Shown here: positions 18,478 to 27,146 of the stretch, one piece after another
Position numbering within the stretch: position 1 is the first letter of the stretch
How the letters are laid out: the number at the start of each line of letters is the position of its first letter
Source of the DNA: JAJTFW01 sp964534995
GTDB taxonomy: Bacteria; Bacteroidota; Bacteroidia; AKYH767-A; OLB10
Assembly (NCBI GenBank): GCA_964534995.1
Contig: CAZHSC010000026.1
Location: 1-42,366, forward strand
DNA length: 42,366 nucleotides
Reading direction: 5' to 3'
Notes under the pieces: model-generated
The model's input: only the letters and a program-made list of their open reading frames with translations
Told to the model about the DNA's origin: nothing
Database searches by the model: none
Position numbers and translations under genes: made by a program

Positions 18478-19044
18478 TTAATACAATCGTGCTCCGAAGG
18501 AAACCTGTACATCTGTTTCAAAGTTTGTATTTGCCTGCTTCAATGCAGGTGAGTCAAAATGTCGAAGTTCAAGGGTATATGCACCTGTAGCTGCCGGGCC
18601 GCACGCCACATTGCTTTCCAGGCCAACTGGCAAGCCATTCATATCCGCATCGGTAACTGTGCTTGTTAAAAATCCGGAAGCAGGGGAGGCGGAAAAAACG
18701 AACAAATGCACATCCGATTCATTTGCCACTTCATCAGAAATCACCAGTGCGGGACTTTTGGATTCATCCAGCAGTATTACCCGGGCATGATACACACTTC
18801 CTGCCTGAAGGAGTATTGAATCCTGTTCGGGCGACAATCCGCCGGGACCATCAATATCCCTGAAAGTTGCTGTATCGGTAACGATGCCGGAAATCGTGTC
18901 GGTAAATACCAGGTGAACCGTGGTGATAAGTTCACCCTGGTTGGAAGGCGCGGGGTTCTCTGTTTTATCCTTTTTGCATGACGAAAAAAGAATTAGCATA
19001 GACAGGAATAATCCTGTAAGTTTAAATACATATTTAGTTTTCAT
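18478..19044 (-). CDS. Lipoprotein beside TonB receptor (periplasmic-binding-fold-like family)
   Basis: A 188-residue predicted lipoprotein; the lipobox ends at Cys23 in LFSSCKKDK. The mature part carries the stretches TATFRDIDGPGG, ARVILLDES and ADMNGLPVGLES. I recognise these from small Bacteroidota lipoproteins, usually named type 1 periplasmic binding fold superfamily protein, found next to TonB-dependent receptors of this type. The name comes from database annotation; the function is not established. Its position 3' of the receptor gene suggests a substrate-binding or surface-capture accessory. ATG at 19044 was preferred over a TTG 9 nt upstream. Confidence 0.83.
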   Translation of the reverse strand: MKTKYVFKLTGLFLSMLILFSSCKKDKTENPAPSNQGELITTVHLVFTDTISGIVTDTATFRDIDGPGGLSPEQDSILLQAGSVYHARVILLDESKSPALVISDEVANESDVHLFVFSASPASGFLTSTVTDADMNGLPVGLESNVACGPAATGAYTLELRHFDSPALKQANTNFETDVQVSFGARLY

Positions 19045-19185
19045 ATTTTTCAATTATGCTATTTAGTTAATTAATTTTTTTAATGATATCCGGTCGGTTG
19101 AATTTCCGACCAGTGGAATATATTACTCCGGTTTTAATTTGAATTTCATTGAAGTCATTTCAGGATAATACGTTTCTATTACTTG

Positions 19186-21525
19186 CTAATGCTCATGATC
19201 ATGCGGGGCGGTTCTGAAACTCATAGGCAGTGTTAAACGGAGGGTGACGTTTCTTCCTGTTTCATCCATAAAATACCGAAACCTGTTCAGGTATTCACGG
19301 TAAGCGGTATTTAGCAAATTTGAAACCGAGGCTCCAAGACGAATTTCCTGATGGTTAAAAATCAGGGTTACGCTTCCTTCCAGGGAAGGTATCAGATAAT
19401 CCCCGGGCGGAGGAAGGTAATCGCTTCCCTCTTCATATCTCCACTGCTCACTTACATACAAGAGGGATACTCCCGCGCTCATATCTTTCCAGTTTTTGCC
19501 ATCTTTGAAACGATAACTCAGCAACTGGTCGAAGCGGGGAGCAGGCACCAGGTCCAGATAACGATGACCGGTATGATTCCATCCAAACACTAGGCTGTTG
19601 CGTGAGCGCAGGTTGAGCGAGGAACTCAAGTCCCAATCGATGCTCAGATCCATTCCTTTGAAGGAGGCATCTACATGCCGGTACGAAAAAGAGGGAAAGG
19701 CTCCACTAACAGTAAGCACGGGGTTTTGATCAGGTACAAGATAAATGTAATCCCTGATGAACATAAAATAGACACCCGCGTTGATGGATAGCGACTTTCG
19801 CTGCATCCGGAATCCTCCGTTTACACTCCAGGCCTTTTCAACATCAAGCGTGCTGTCGCCGGTTTCATAGGTGGCAGTTCCATGGTGCAATCCATTGCTG
19901 AACCATTCATTAATAAAAGGAGGACGGAAGGCATTACCCAGATTCAGGGTCCAGGTGATACTGCTATCCGGCCTGAAGAGCGCACCTGCGGAAACTCCGG
20001 GGTTTAAGAACCTGTAATCATTGCGCAGAATACTTCCGTTCACATTTCTGTATACTGACTGATCCCTGTAATCCGCTCTTGCCCCGGCCTCAGTCTCCCA
20101 TTTATTTTTACGCCATCTGAGAACCGTATAAGCAGCCAGGTTATACAATACATAATTAGGAACAAAGAACCTGCTGCCACCGTATTGATTATCCTGCATC
20201 ATGGAGGACACTCCGGCTACAGCAGTAATTCCCTTCCAGTAGTATGTTTCCAGGTTCAGATCTGCCGACTGTGTATAGAGGCGCAGTTCAAGATCCGGAA
20301 TATTCAGCGCAGCAAGTGAATCACTGAAAGGTTTATCACGGTCAAACTCATAACGGTGATTGTATTGATAACCATACTGCAGGTTCAGCTTTCCGATTGC
20401 GGTAATCGTCCACCAAGCTTTGAGCGACAACAGCTGATGCGTCACTTCCTGCCGGGGCTTATCAATGCGATAGGTAAATGTGTTATCTGTAATGGTCTGA
20501 CCGCTTTCGATGATACGGCGCAAGTCACTCAGATTACCGATATGCGCGCCGGTGAATATCCCGATACTGGTTTTGAAGCGACTATAGAAAACTTCCGCAC
20601 CAAAGCGTCTTCTTTCCAGCCCCACACTGCCGCTCCAGTTATACTCCTCAAAAGCGGTATTCTGAAGGTACAGGTCAGGGGTTCTCAAATTACCGGCTTT
20701 CTTAGCTGTACCTTGTAAACGCCAGCACAGGTCGAAGAATTTACCCAGGTGTTGTTCCAGTAAACCGGATGCGACACCTTGCCTGCCGTTGCTCATTGCA
20801 ACCAGGTTGAGTTCCGCCTGAATACCGGGTTCATGCGGTAACTGACGGGGCTCCACTAAAATCACTCCACCGATGGCATCGGCACCATAACGGATGGAAG
20901 ATGTTCCTTTAATCACGGTTAGCCTGTTGGCAACAAAGGGATCGATTTCAGGTGCATGTTCACTGCCCCATTGCTGACCTTCCTGTCGTATGCCCGCGTT
21001 CATGATCATTACACGCTGGCTATGCATACCATGAATAACAGGCTTCATAATAGAAGGTCCTGTCTGAATACCGGTAACACCGCTTACCTGTTTAAGGTAG
21101 GATGTCAAATCCTTTCCCCGTGAATTCTGCATCTCCTTTTCAGAAATGGTATCTGTTTCAATGGTACTTTTTTCTTTAATCCGTTCGGCTACAATTTCGG
21201 TTTGCCTTAACTGCTTTACTTTTAATGACAAGTAAATCCGTCTTTCCGTATTGTTATCGATAATGAGAGATTGAAGCACTGAATCATAACCTACATAGGA
21301 AACCTTCATTGTGTATTCACCGCGGCACAGGCTGTCAAAAACAAAGCGGCCCTCCATATCACTTATCTGCCAGCGGTCTTGTTGTAATAATCCGACTTTT
21401 GCCAATGGCAAAGGCTCCTTTGTTACGGCATCCTTTACCACTCCCGATAGCTGCAGAACACAATCTGTTTGCGCATGCCCAGGAAAGGAAACTATCCATA
21501 ATAGGAATAATATTATTCCACGCAT
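19186..21525 (-). CDS. TonB-dependent outer-membrane receptor, probable metal uptake
   Basis: A 779-residue receptor. In order: signal peptide (1-18, ending GHAQ), CarboxypepD_reg-like domain (about 24-105), plug (about 115-225, with VIHGMHSQRVMIMN, GSEHAPEIDP and IRYGADAIGGVI), and a 22-strand-type barrel ending in an aromatic-rich final strand. The tail is His-rich (PHDHEH). The plug resembles ZnuD-like receptors, and with the His-rich tail and His/Cys-rich neighbour this favours zinc or copper over siderophores or glycans; that is inference. No SusD partner is present, so it is not a polysaccharide locus. ATG at 21525 gives the signal peptide; upstream in-frame sequence does not look coding. 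Confidence 0.92.
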   Translation of the reverse strand: MRGIILFLLWIVSFPGHAQTDCVLQLSGVVKDAVTKEPLPLAKVGLLQQDRWQISDMEGRFVFDSLCRGEYTMKVSYVGYDSVLQSLIIDNNTERRIYLSLKVKQLRQTEIVAERIKEKSTIETDTISEKEMQNSRGKDLTSYLKQVSGVTGIQTGPSIMKPVIHGMHSQRVMIMNAGIRQEGQQWGSEHAPEIDPFVANRLTVIKGTSSIRYGADAIGGVILVEPRQLPHEPGIQAELNLVAMSNGRQGVASGLLEQHLGKFFDLCWRLQGTAKKAGNLRTPDLYLQNTAFEEYNWSGSVGLERRRFGAEVFYSRFKTSIGIFTGAHIGNLSDLRRIIESGQTITDNTFTYRIDKPRQEVTHQLLSLKAWWTITAIGKLNLQYGYQYNHRYEFDRDKPFSDSLAALNIPDLELRLYTQSADLNLETYYWKGITAVAGVSSMMQDNQYGGSRFFVPNYVLYNLAAYTVLRWRKNKWETEAGARADYRDQSVYRNVNGSILRNDYRFLNPGVSAGALFRPDSSITWTLNLGNAFRPPFINEWFSNGLHHGTATYETGDSTLDVEKAWSVNGGFRMQRKSLSINAGVYFMFIRDYIYLVPDQNPVLTVSGAFPSFSYRHVDASFKGMDLSIDWDLSSSLNLRSRNSLVFGWNHTGHRYLDLVPAPRFDQLLSYRFKDGKNWKDMSAGVSLLYVSEQWRYEEGSDYLPPPGDYLIPSLEGSVTLIFNHQEIRLGASVSNLLNTAYREYLNRFRYFMDETGRNVTLRLTLPMSFRTAPHDHEH

Positions 21526-21630
21526 AATATAATTGTTAATGGTAAGAAACCGGGCGTGAAAGCTTAACGGTTCAAGAGGAACAATTAAAAAATGTAAGGG
21601 GAATCCTGTATCCACCCTTTCCGGAAATTA

Positions 21631-21954
21631 TTAAAAAGCAGCGGGCGGCCCCCTGATAATGAAGCAGGGTTTTGCGATTAAAAAGGTGAATAAAGGAAGA
21701 AATACACTACAGATAAAAACATATTTTACCTGTAAAACGGGAAAGACGGGAGGATGGTAATCCAGCAAAGGCAAGGTCAGATCCAGGGCTATGCAATGGG
21801 TATGCTGAATCCCAACCGAGGTACCGTTTTGAGGCAAATGACAGGTGTGGGTATCTTCATGATCACATAACTGATGCCATACATGAGCAGGAACTATCAC
21901 CTGCACTGTGAGCAGTAAAAAGACCAGGGAGGCTATGAAACGAAGGGGTTTCAA
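21631..21954 (-). CDS. Small His/Cys-rich membrane or exported protein
   Basis: A 107-residue protein of no family I can name. An N-terminal signal or membrane segment (about 4-22) is followed by a dense cluster of possible metal ligands: HVWHQLCDHEDTHTCH and HTHC (about residues 24-55). A second hydrophobic stretch (about 78-100) follows. The only start covering the signal segment is TTG at 21954. It begins 17 nt after the DUF4159 stop and lies 105 nt upstream of the TonB receptor start, so cotranscription with either is possible. The ligand pattern suggests a metal sensor, chaperone or periplasmic trap for the receptor's substrate; this is inference. Confidence 0.65.
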   Translation of the reverse strand: MKPLRFIASLVFLLLTVQVIVPAHVWHQLCDHEDTHTCHLPQNGTSVGIQHTHCIALDLTLPLLDYHPPVFPVLQVKYVFICSVFLPLFTFLIAKPCFIIRGPPAAF

Positions 21955-21971
21955 TTCAATTAAAGGTGATA

Positions 21972-22628
21972 TCAGTTATTGAATACATATTGGATAATGT
22001 TGGCACCCATCTTCAGGGCTTTCTGCCTCGCTTCGGGGGAATCTTTATGCACTTCGGCGTCTTCCCATCCATCTCCAAGATCGCATTCAAAATCATAAAA
22101 ACAAATCATTCTTCCGTCGTAAAACAAAGCAAATGCCTGGGGGGCTCCCCTATCATGTTCATGAATCTTGGGTAATCCACCCGGGAAATCGTATTTTTGA
22201 TGAAACACCGGATGATTAGGAGGCAATTCAACAAAATCCAGTTCAGGGAAAACATTTTTCATTTGCGGACGAATAAATTTATCCATACCGTAATTATCCG
22301 AAATATGTAAAAATCCTCCTCCGATGAGGTAATTTCTCAGGTTTTGGACTTCTTTAGGATTAAAAACCACATTTCCATGGCCGGTCATATGTACAAAGGG
22401 ATAATTGAACAAATCAGGACTTCCTACTTCCACAATATCCTGTTCGGGCACCAGGCTCGTGTTTAAATTCCTGTTACAGAATTCGATCAAATTCTTCAAA
22501 GAGGTATCCAGATTGGCATACCAATCTCCCCCGCCACTATATTTCAACACGGCAATTTTGACACTATACCCTGCCGGACGGAACGATGACAGCAAAATAA
22601 GCGAAAGTAATAATGCGACTTTTCTCAT
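21972..22628 (-). CDS. DUF4159-domain exported protein
   Basis: A 218-residue protein with an N-terminal signal peptide (about 1-20) and one DUF4159 domain: VKIAVLKYSGGGDWYAN, FVHMTGHGNVVF, LHISDNYGMDKF and MICFYDFECDLGDGWED. The fold resembles glutamine-amidotransferase-like proteins, but its biochemical role is unknown. It begins the minus-strand run of the small His-rich gene (17 nt later), TonB receptor and lipoprotein. That spacing suggests shared transcription, though DUF4159 genes also occur beside rsmE in Bacteroidota as I recall, so the link to the metal genes may be incidental. Confidence 0.9.
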   Translation of the reverse strand: MRKVALLLSLILLSSFRPAGYSVKIAVLKYSGGGDWYANLDTSLKNLIEFCNRNLNTSLVPEQDIVEVGSPDLFNYPFVHMTGHGNVVFNPKEVQNLRNYLIGGGFLHISDNYGMDKFIRPQMKNVFPELDFVELPPNHPVFHQKYDFPGGLPKIHEHDRGAPQAFALFYDGRMICFYDFECDLGDGWEDAEVHKDSPEARQKALKMGANIIQYVFNN

Positions 22629-22636
22629 AGTAATAG

Positions 22637-22644
22637 CAAAGATA
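22637..22644 (-). promoter_or_regulatory. -7 element of the DUF4159 gene
   Basis: The minus strand reads TATCTTTG, an exact TAnnTTTG match 8 nt before the ATG at 22628. This predicts a leader of only one or two bases. Confidence 0.48.
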
Positions 22645-22688
22645 TAAAATGTAGCAGGTAAATTTTAGTACAAAATGTATGTTATTCG

Positions 22689-24371
22689 TCAGGTTTTATA
22701 CACCTGCAACTCGTTAAAACGGTTTGCTTCTGCAGTACTGAGCAGCAGGTCTTTCACGGCAAAGAGCATGGCCTTGTTAGATGTAAAAATTTCACGGTTA
22801 CAATTCATCGTTAAGGTAAAATCATTGCTCCCTATCCAACCTTTCATGGCATGCTGATAAATCTTCTCCAGCAGCTGATCATACGAATCAAGGATACGGT
22901 CAAAAACAACTTTGAGCGTATCGAAGTTCACTTCCGCATCCTTCCTGCTCATTTCTTCCAGGCGAATATAAATTCGCTGTACATTATCCCTTACTTCATT
23001 ATAAATATCAAATTTTGCATCATTTGAAGACCTGCTCAAATTATGAATGTTAGAACTTACATCTTTCGCACTTTTTGCCGCATGCATAGCGCTTCTGACG
23101 GAGGAGATCATTTGTTCGAGACGTTCTATCTGTTGTGCTGACAAACCCTTACTACGAAGAGAAAGATAAATCATCTGCAGTTCACCCTGCAGGCTTTTCA
23201 GAAACTCATACTGTTCGGAGTGGGATTTCAGAAATATTCCTCTTTTATCATCCAATGAACGCCATACGGAACTGAATCCATTACTCACCGACTTTAATCC
23301 AAGCAGATCAAGATTGAATACCATGGCAACATGAACAAAATAATCTGTTTCCCGCGAAAACAAGTCGAGTGCCGTACCGGGATCAACCATATCCTCTTTG
23401 GTAATAAATGATGTCAGGCTTACAAAGTCATCCCTGTATCTTCTCTCCAGAAAACGGGCAAAATAATTAATGAGCGGCAGGAAAATAATAATAGAAATAA
23501 TATTTATGATACTTTGAAATGCAACCAGTCCTGAAAGCGGATCCTTCATATTGAATACCTCCGTAATCAGGTAAGTAAGCTGAAAAAGTAATATATATGC
23601 AAGAAGGGCGCTCACCACATTAATAATGAAATTACCCAGAGCCAGGCGTTTTTTTGCAGCCATACCGTCCATCGCTCCAAAAAATATTTTAATAGTGGTA
23701 CCTACTTCCGAGCCGATGACGACAGCAGCCGCAGCATTAAAATCCAATGCATGGCTATACAGTGCGCTTAGCGCAAGTGTCATGGTTGCAAGACTTGACT
23801 GAATCAAAACAGTAATTAACAATCCTGCCAGCACAAATTTCCATAATGCCACTCCCTTCCACGTATCAAAATTAAACGTGTTCAGCTGATCCAACACGGA
23901 TTGCTTCATCACCGATACACTCAGGAACAGCAAACCAAATCCCATCAGCAAACGGGAATAATGAGTAAACTTTTCCCTTGAAGGAAACATCTGTAATACC
24001 GCTGCCAATATGATTGCCGGAAAGGAAAAGGATTCTATGTTTACTTTAAAACCGAGTACCGCAACGACCCAGCTGTCGAGCGTAGTACCAATATTTGCTC
24101 CAAGAATAAAGGCCAGTGCTCCACTCATCGACAAAACGCCGGCACCCAGCAATGCAAGCACCATTACCATCAGTACGGAACTGCCTTGCAGCAATGCGGC
24201 CAGCACAGCGCTGCCCAGTACGGCCAGCAACTTATTTCTGGTAAGTCGTTGCAGGAGTATCTTAAATGAGCGGCCGGCAAGGCTTTTCACTGCATCCTCA
24301 ATCAATTTCAGCGCGAAGACAAAGAGCCCTACTCCAGCGAGCAACATCAATAGCATCCCGATTCCTGACAT
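22689..24371 (-). CDS. Na/Pi cotransporter family protein with PhoU-like tail
   Basis: A 560-residue inner-membrane protein of the NptA/YjbB type. The two inverted transporter repeats show the family QSS signatures: LLQGSSVLMVMVLALLGAG with GANIGTTLDS in the first half, and LIQSSLATMTLALSAL with GSEVGTTIKIFFG in the second. About 8-10 membrane helices occupy residues 1-310. The rest (about 330-560) is a helical PhoU-like cytoplasmic domain. It may import or export phosphate coupled to sodium; direction cannot be read from sequence. No pst/phoU genes are nearby. A TAAGTTTG element lies just upstream. Confidence 0.92.
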   Translation of the reverse strand: MSGIGMLLMLLAGVGLFVFALKLIEDAVKSLAGRSFKILLQRLTRNKLLAVLGSAVLAALLQGSSVLMVMVLALLGAGVLSMSGALAFILGANIGTTLDSWVVAVLGFKVNIESFSFPAIILAAVLQMFPSREKFTHYSRLLMGFGLLFLSVSVMKQSVLDQLNTFNFDTWKGVALWKFVLAGLLITVLIQSSLATMTLALSALYSHALDFNAAAAVVIGSEVGTTIKIFFGAMDGMAAKKRLALGNFIINVVSALLAYILLFQLTYLITEVFNMKDPLSGLVAFQSIINIISIIIFLPLINYFARFLERRYRDDFVSLTSFITKEDMVDPGTALDLFSRETDYFVHVAMVFNLDLLGLKSVSNGFSSVWRSLDDKRGIFLKSHSEQYEFLKSLQGELQMIYLSLRSKGLSAQQIERLEQMISSVRSAMHAAKSAKDVSSNIHNLSRSSNDAKFDIYNEVRDNVQRIYIRLEEMSRKDAEVNFDTLKVVFDRILDSYDQLLEKIYQHAMKGWIGSNDFTLTMNCNREIFTSNKAMLFAVKDLLLSTAEANRFNELQVYKT

Positions 24372-24381
24372 AATTCCATAA

Positions 24382-24389
24382 CAAACTTA
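24382..24389 (-). promoter_or_regulatory. -7 element of the Na/Pi cotransporter gene
   Basis: The minus strand reads TAAGTTTG, an exact TAnnTTTG match 10 nt before the ATG at 24371. The remaining interval to 24669 holds no gene, only a 14-bp palindrome at 24477-24490 and a 7-bp direct repeat at 24494-24510. Confidence 0.45.
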
Positions 24390-24476
24390 CAGGTTTTTAC
24401 AATGAATGATACGCTATAATTGAAAGACACAAAATAATTATCAGTACCTAAAATTCCGAACCAATGTCAAGAGGAA

Positions 24477-24490
24477 GGAAACATGTTTCC
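24477..24490. repeat. 14-bp perfect palindrome in the Na/Pi cotransporter upstream region
   Basis: GGAAACATGTTTCC is its own reverse complement and lies 106 nt upstream of the cotransporter start. Just beyond it GGTATCC occurs twice (24494-24500, 24504-24510). It could be a binding site for a dimeric regulator, but a chance palindrome is possible. Confidence 0.35.
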
Positions 24491-24669
24491 ACTGGTATCC
24501 GAAGGTATCCATCATTTTGGAATCATAAAGTATAACAGACGGCTAAGGAAACCATATACCCATAAGACAATACATACTCAATTAAAGTGAAGTCCGGCAT
24601 AACATTCCTGCTTCATTAAATTTACAATAGCCCTTTATCTGTCTGTTCATGGCTGATAATTAGGCAGCT

Positions 24670-25348
24670 TCACTTCATGTTAAATGCAGCCACCGCCACC
24701 AGGCCTGCGGTTTCTGTCCGGAGCCGGTTTTCACCCAAAGAAAGGGGCAGAAAGCCCATCTGTAATGCCAGCTTCACTTCCTCACCGGTAAAATCCCCTT
24801 CAGGTCCTACAAGCACTGAAGCCTGGATATCCTGGATCAGAGAAGAGAGTGTATATTTATCCCCGGGGTCACAAAAAGCGATATACGGTTTTCCAATAAT
24901 CTATTCCTTTAANNNNNNNNNNATCTCTTATTTCAGGAAACCAGAAATTCCGGGACTGCTTTGCGGCTGCCACTACCAGTTTCCGGATGCGCTCCATATT
25001 GATCACTTTACGCTCTGAGTGTTTACATACAACAGGACTTATTTTCCAAACGCCAATTTCTGTAGCTTTTTCAACAAACCATTCAAACCTGTCCATGTTT
25101 TTAGTAGGTGCAATAGCGATATGCAAGCTTCGGGACGGAGGCTGTATGCGCTTGCTTTGAACAACTGCAAGCCGGACTTCTTTTTTTGTAAGAGAAGATA
25201 TGGTGCATCGTGCAAGCATACCTTTTCCATCGGTGAGCTCCACCTCCTGGCCCAGTTGCAAACGGAGAACATGTTGCAGGTGATGAGCTTCCTCCTCGGG
25301 TAATAAAACCAGCGATCCATAAATTTCCGGAGCATAGAAGAGGTTCAT
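24670..25348 (-). CDS. rsmE: 16S rRNA m3U1498 methyltransferase, interrupted by assembly gap
   Basis: RsmE methylates N3 of U1498 in 16S rRNA with a SPOUT-fold domain. The N-terminal part is clear from ATG at 25348 (MNLFYAP, then EEAHHLQHVLRL, IAPTKNMDRFEWFVEKATEIGV, VVAAAKQS). The C-terminal part, in another frame after the Ns, has the SAM-binding knot LVGPEGDFTGEEV and LRTETAGLVA, ending at TGA 24670-24672. Two faults separate the halves: the gap is 10 N, not a multiple of 3, and a TAG at 24901-24903 stands where the family would read KE-x-I. Both sit at the contig edge, so I take this as an assembly fault in an intact gene. About 225 residues if restored, normal for the family. Confidence 0.85.
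24913..24922. other. Assembly gap (10 N)
   Basis: Ten undetermined bases inside rsmE. The round number looks like a scaffold placeholder, so the true distance, and any sequence lost here, is unknown. Confidence 0.99.
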
Positions 25349-25404
25349 TCCCCAAAAATACAGTATCAACGCTGATAAAGGCCAAACAAATTGTTCCGTA
25401 CGGA

Positions 25405-25440
25405 CAAATAAAAAGGGGACCTTCTGTGGCCCCCTCTTTG
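25405..25440 (-). terminator. Terminator between pckA and rsmE
   Basis: A GC-rich hairpin (GGGGACC / GGCCCCC, imperfect) with loop TTCTGT lies 20 nt after the pckA stop on the minus strand and is followed there by a T-rich run (complement of AAATAAAAA). Confidence 0.65.
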
Positions 25441-25460
25441 ATAAATTTCAACTGATAGCA

Positions 25461-27077
25461 TCAGGCGATTTCAGGAACTGAAGGTGCTGCGGAAAGAATT
25501 TCGGCGGAAGCACCATCAGCATACTGGGCAAAATTTTTGACAAACTTAACTGCCAGATCTACGGCAGTCTGGTCATAGGCTGCCTTATCACTCCATGTAT
25601 TACGAGGATTCATTATTTCATCGGGAACGCCGGTACACTTAACCGGCATTTGCAGGCGAAAAACAGGTAATTCCTCAAATTTCACTTTGTCAAATTCTCC
25701 ATTCAGGGCAGCGGTAATCATGGCCCTTGTATAACTTAATTTCATCCGGGAACCGACTCCAAAAGCGCCTCCACTCCATCCGGTATTCACGAGCCATACT
25801 TTAATATCCGGATTATCTTTTAATTTTTTACCCAACAATTCAGCATATTTTGCCGGGTGCAAGGGAAGAAATGCTTTTCCGAAGCAAGCAGAGAAAGTAG
25901 TGGTGGGTTCGGTTATACCCATTTCGGTACCGGCAACTTTTGCCGTATAACCAGAAATAAAATGGTACATCGCCTGTGCATTGGTAAGACGGCTAATAGG
26001 GGGTAAAATACCAAAAGCATCACAGGTAAGGAAGAAAATATTTTTGGGAGGTTTGGCGACGGAGGGCTCTACCGCATTATCAATAAAGTGAATGGGATAT
26101 GCTACGCGGGTATTCTCCGTTTTTGAAATATTATCATAGTCGGTAGTGGTAGTACCCGGATAGAACTCCGTATTCTCGAGAAGAGATCCAAAACGGATGG
26201 CATTAAAAATCTGAGGTTCTTTTTCGGCAGAGAGGTTCACGCATTTTGCATAACACCCACCTTCAAAATTAAATACGGAATCATCACTCCAGCCATGTTC
26301 ATCATCACCTATCAGTTCACGGTGTGGGTCAGCGCTCAAAGTTGTTTTCCCGGTTCCGGAGAGGCCAAAGAACAGCGCGGTATCCCCTTTTTCACCAATG
26401 TTGGCTGAACAATGCATACTCAACACCCCTTTGTGTTGCGGGAGCACGTAATTTAACACTGTAAAAATACCCTTCTTTATCTCACCTGTATACCCGGTAC
26501 CGCCGATCAGAATCATCTTCCGGGTAAAATTGATCATTGCAAAATTATGCTGGCGTGTACCATCAATTTCAGGTTCGGCCAGAAAACCCGGTGCATTGAT
26601 AATTACCCAATCGGGCTGTATGCTTTCAATTTCATCACGATTGGGACGTAAAAAAAGATTATTTACGAAAAGGTTTTGCCATGGATATTCCGTTACGACC
26701 CGGACATTAATCCGATACCGCTGATCGGCACATGCGTAGGCATCACGTACATACACCTCGCGTCCGGTAAAATATGCTGAGATACGGGTAAGCATCTGAT
26801 CAAATTTAGCTGCATCAAACTTTATATTTATGTCGCCCCACCAAACTGTTTTTTCGGTTTCTGCATCGCAAACTGTAAATTTATCTTTGGGTGAACGACC
26901 GGTGAATTCCCCGGTGTCAATGGCAAGAGCCCCGGTATCCGTTAGTTCTCCCATGCCCTGAACCAGGGTTTCTTCCACTAATTCGGCAGGAGAAAGGTTC
27001 CAATATGCGGTTCCGACATTTTTAAGTCCCAGATCTGCTACAGATGCATTGGGGTTCTTTAATCCAAATTCGTTCAT
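25461..27077 (-). CDS. pckA: Phosphoenolpyruvate carboxykinase (ATP)
   Basis: PckA converts oxaloacetate and ATP to phosphoenolpyruvate, ADP and CO2, the first committed gluconeogenic step, and in some Bacteroidota runs in reverse to fix CO2. The 538-residue product shows EFTGRSPKDKF (about 57-67), the P-loop GLSGTGKTT (238-246), the metal-binding DDEHGWSDD (258-266), and the family GYTAKVAGTE and WLVNTGWSGG stretches. Length is normal and no residue looks missing. The ATP-type P-loop separates it from GTP-dependent enzymes. It is monocistronic, with its own consensus promoter and a downstream hairpin. Confidence 0.98.
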   Translation of the reverse strand: MNEFGLKNPNASVADLGLKNVGTAYWNLSPAELVEETLVQGMGELTDTGALAIDTGEFTGRSPKDKFTVCDAETEKTVWWGDINIKFDAAKFDQMLTRISAYFTGREVYVRDAYACADQRYRINVRVVTEYPWQNLFVNNLFLRPNRDEIESIQPDWVIINAPGFLAEPEIDGTRQHNFAMINFTRKMILIGGTGYTGEIKKGIFTVLNYVLPQHKGVLSMHCSANIGEKGDTALFFGLSGTGKTTLSADPHRELIGDDEHGWSDDSVFNFEGGCYAKCVNLSAEKEPQIFNAIRFGSLLENTEFYPGTTTTDYDNISKTENTRVAYPIHFIDNAVEPSVAKPPKNIFFLTCDAFGILPPISRLTNAQAMYHFISGYTAKVAGTEMGITEPTTTFSACFGKAFLPLHPAKYAELLGKKLKDNPDIKVWLVNTGWSGGAFGVGSRMKLSYTRAMITAALNGEFDKVKFEELPVFRLQMPVKCTGVPDEIMNPRNTWSDKAAYDQTAVDLAVKFVKNFAQYADGASAEILSAAPSVPEIA

Positions 27078-27094
27078 AGTGTTTTTAGCTGGCG

Positions 27095-27126
27095 CAAATT
27101 TACATTAAATTAATGTGGTCATGCAA
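27095..27126 (-). promoter_or_regulatory. Promoter of pckA
   Basis: On the minus strand TTG (27124-27126) and TAAATTTG (27095-27102) are 21 nt apart, a complete -33/-7 match. The start codon is 17 nt downstream, giving a leader near 10 nt. Confidence 0.65.
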
Positions 27127-27146
27127 TAAAAAAGTGGTGATACCTG

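Noticed and set aside
19186..21525. SusC-like polysaccharide utilisation receptor
   Set aside because: No SusD, no glycoside hydrolases nearby, and the plug and His-rich tail fit a metal receptor better.
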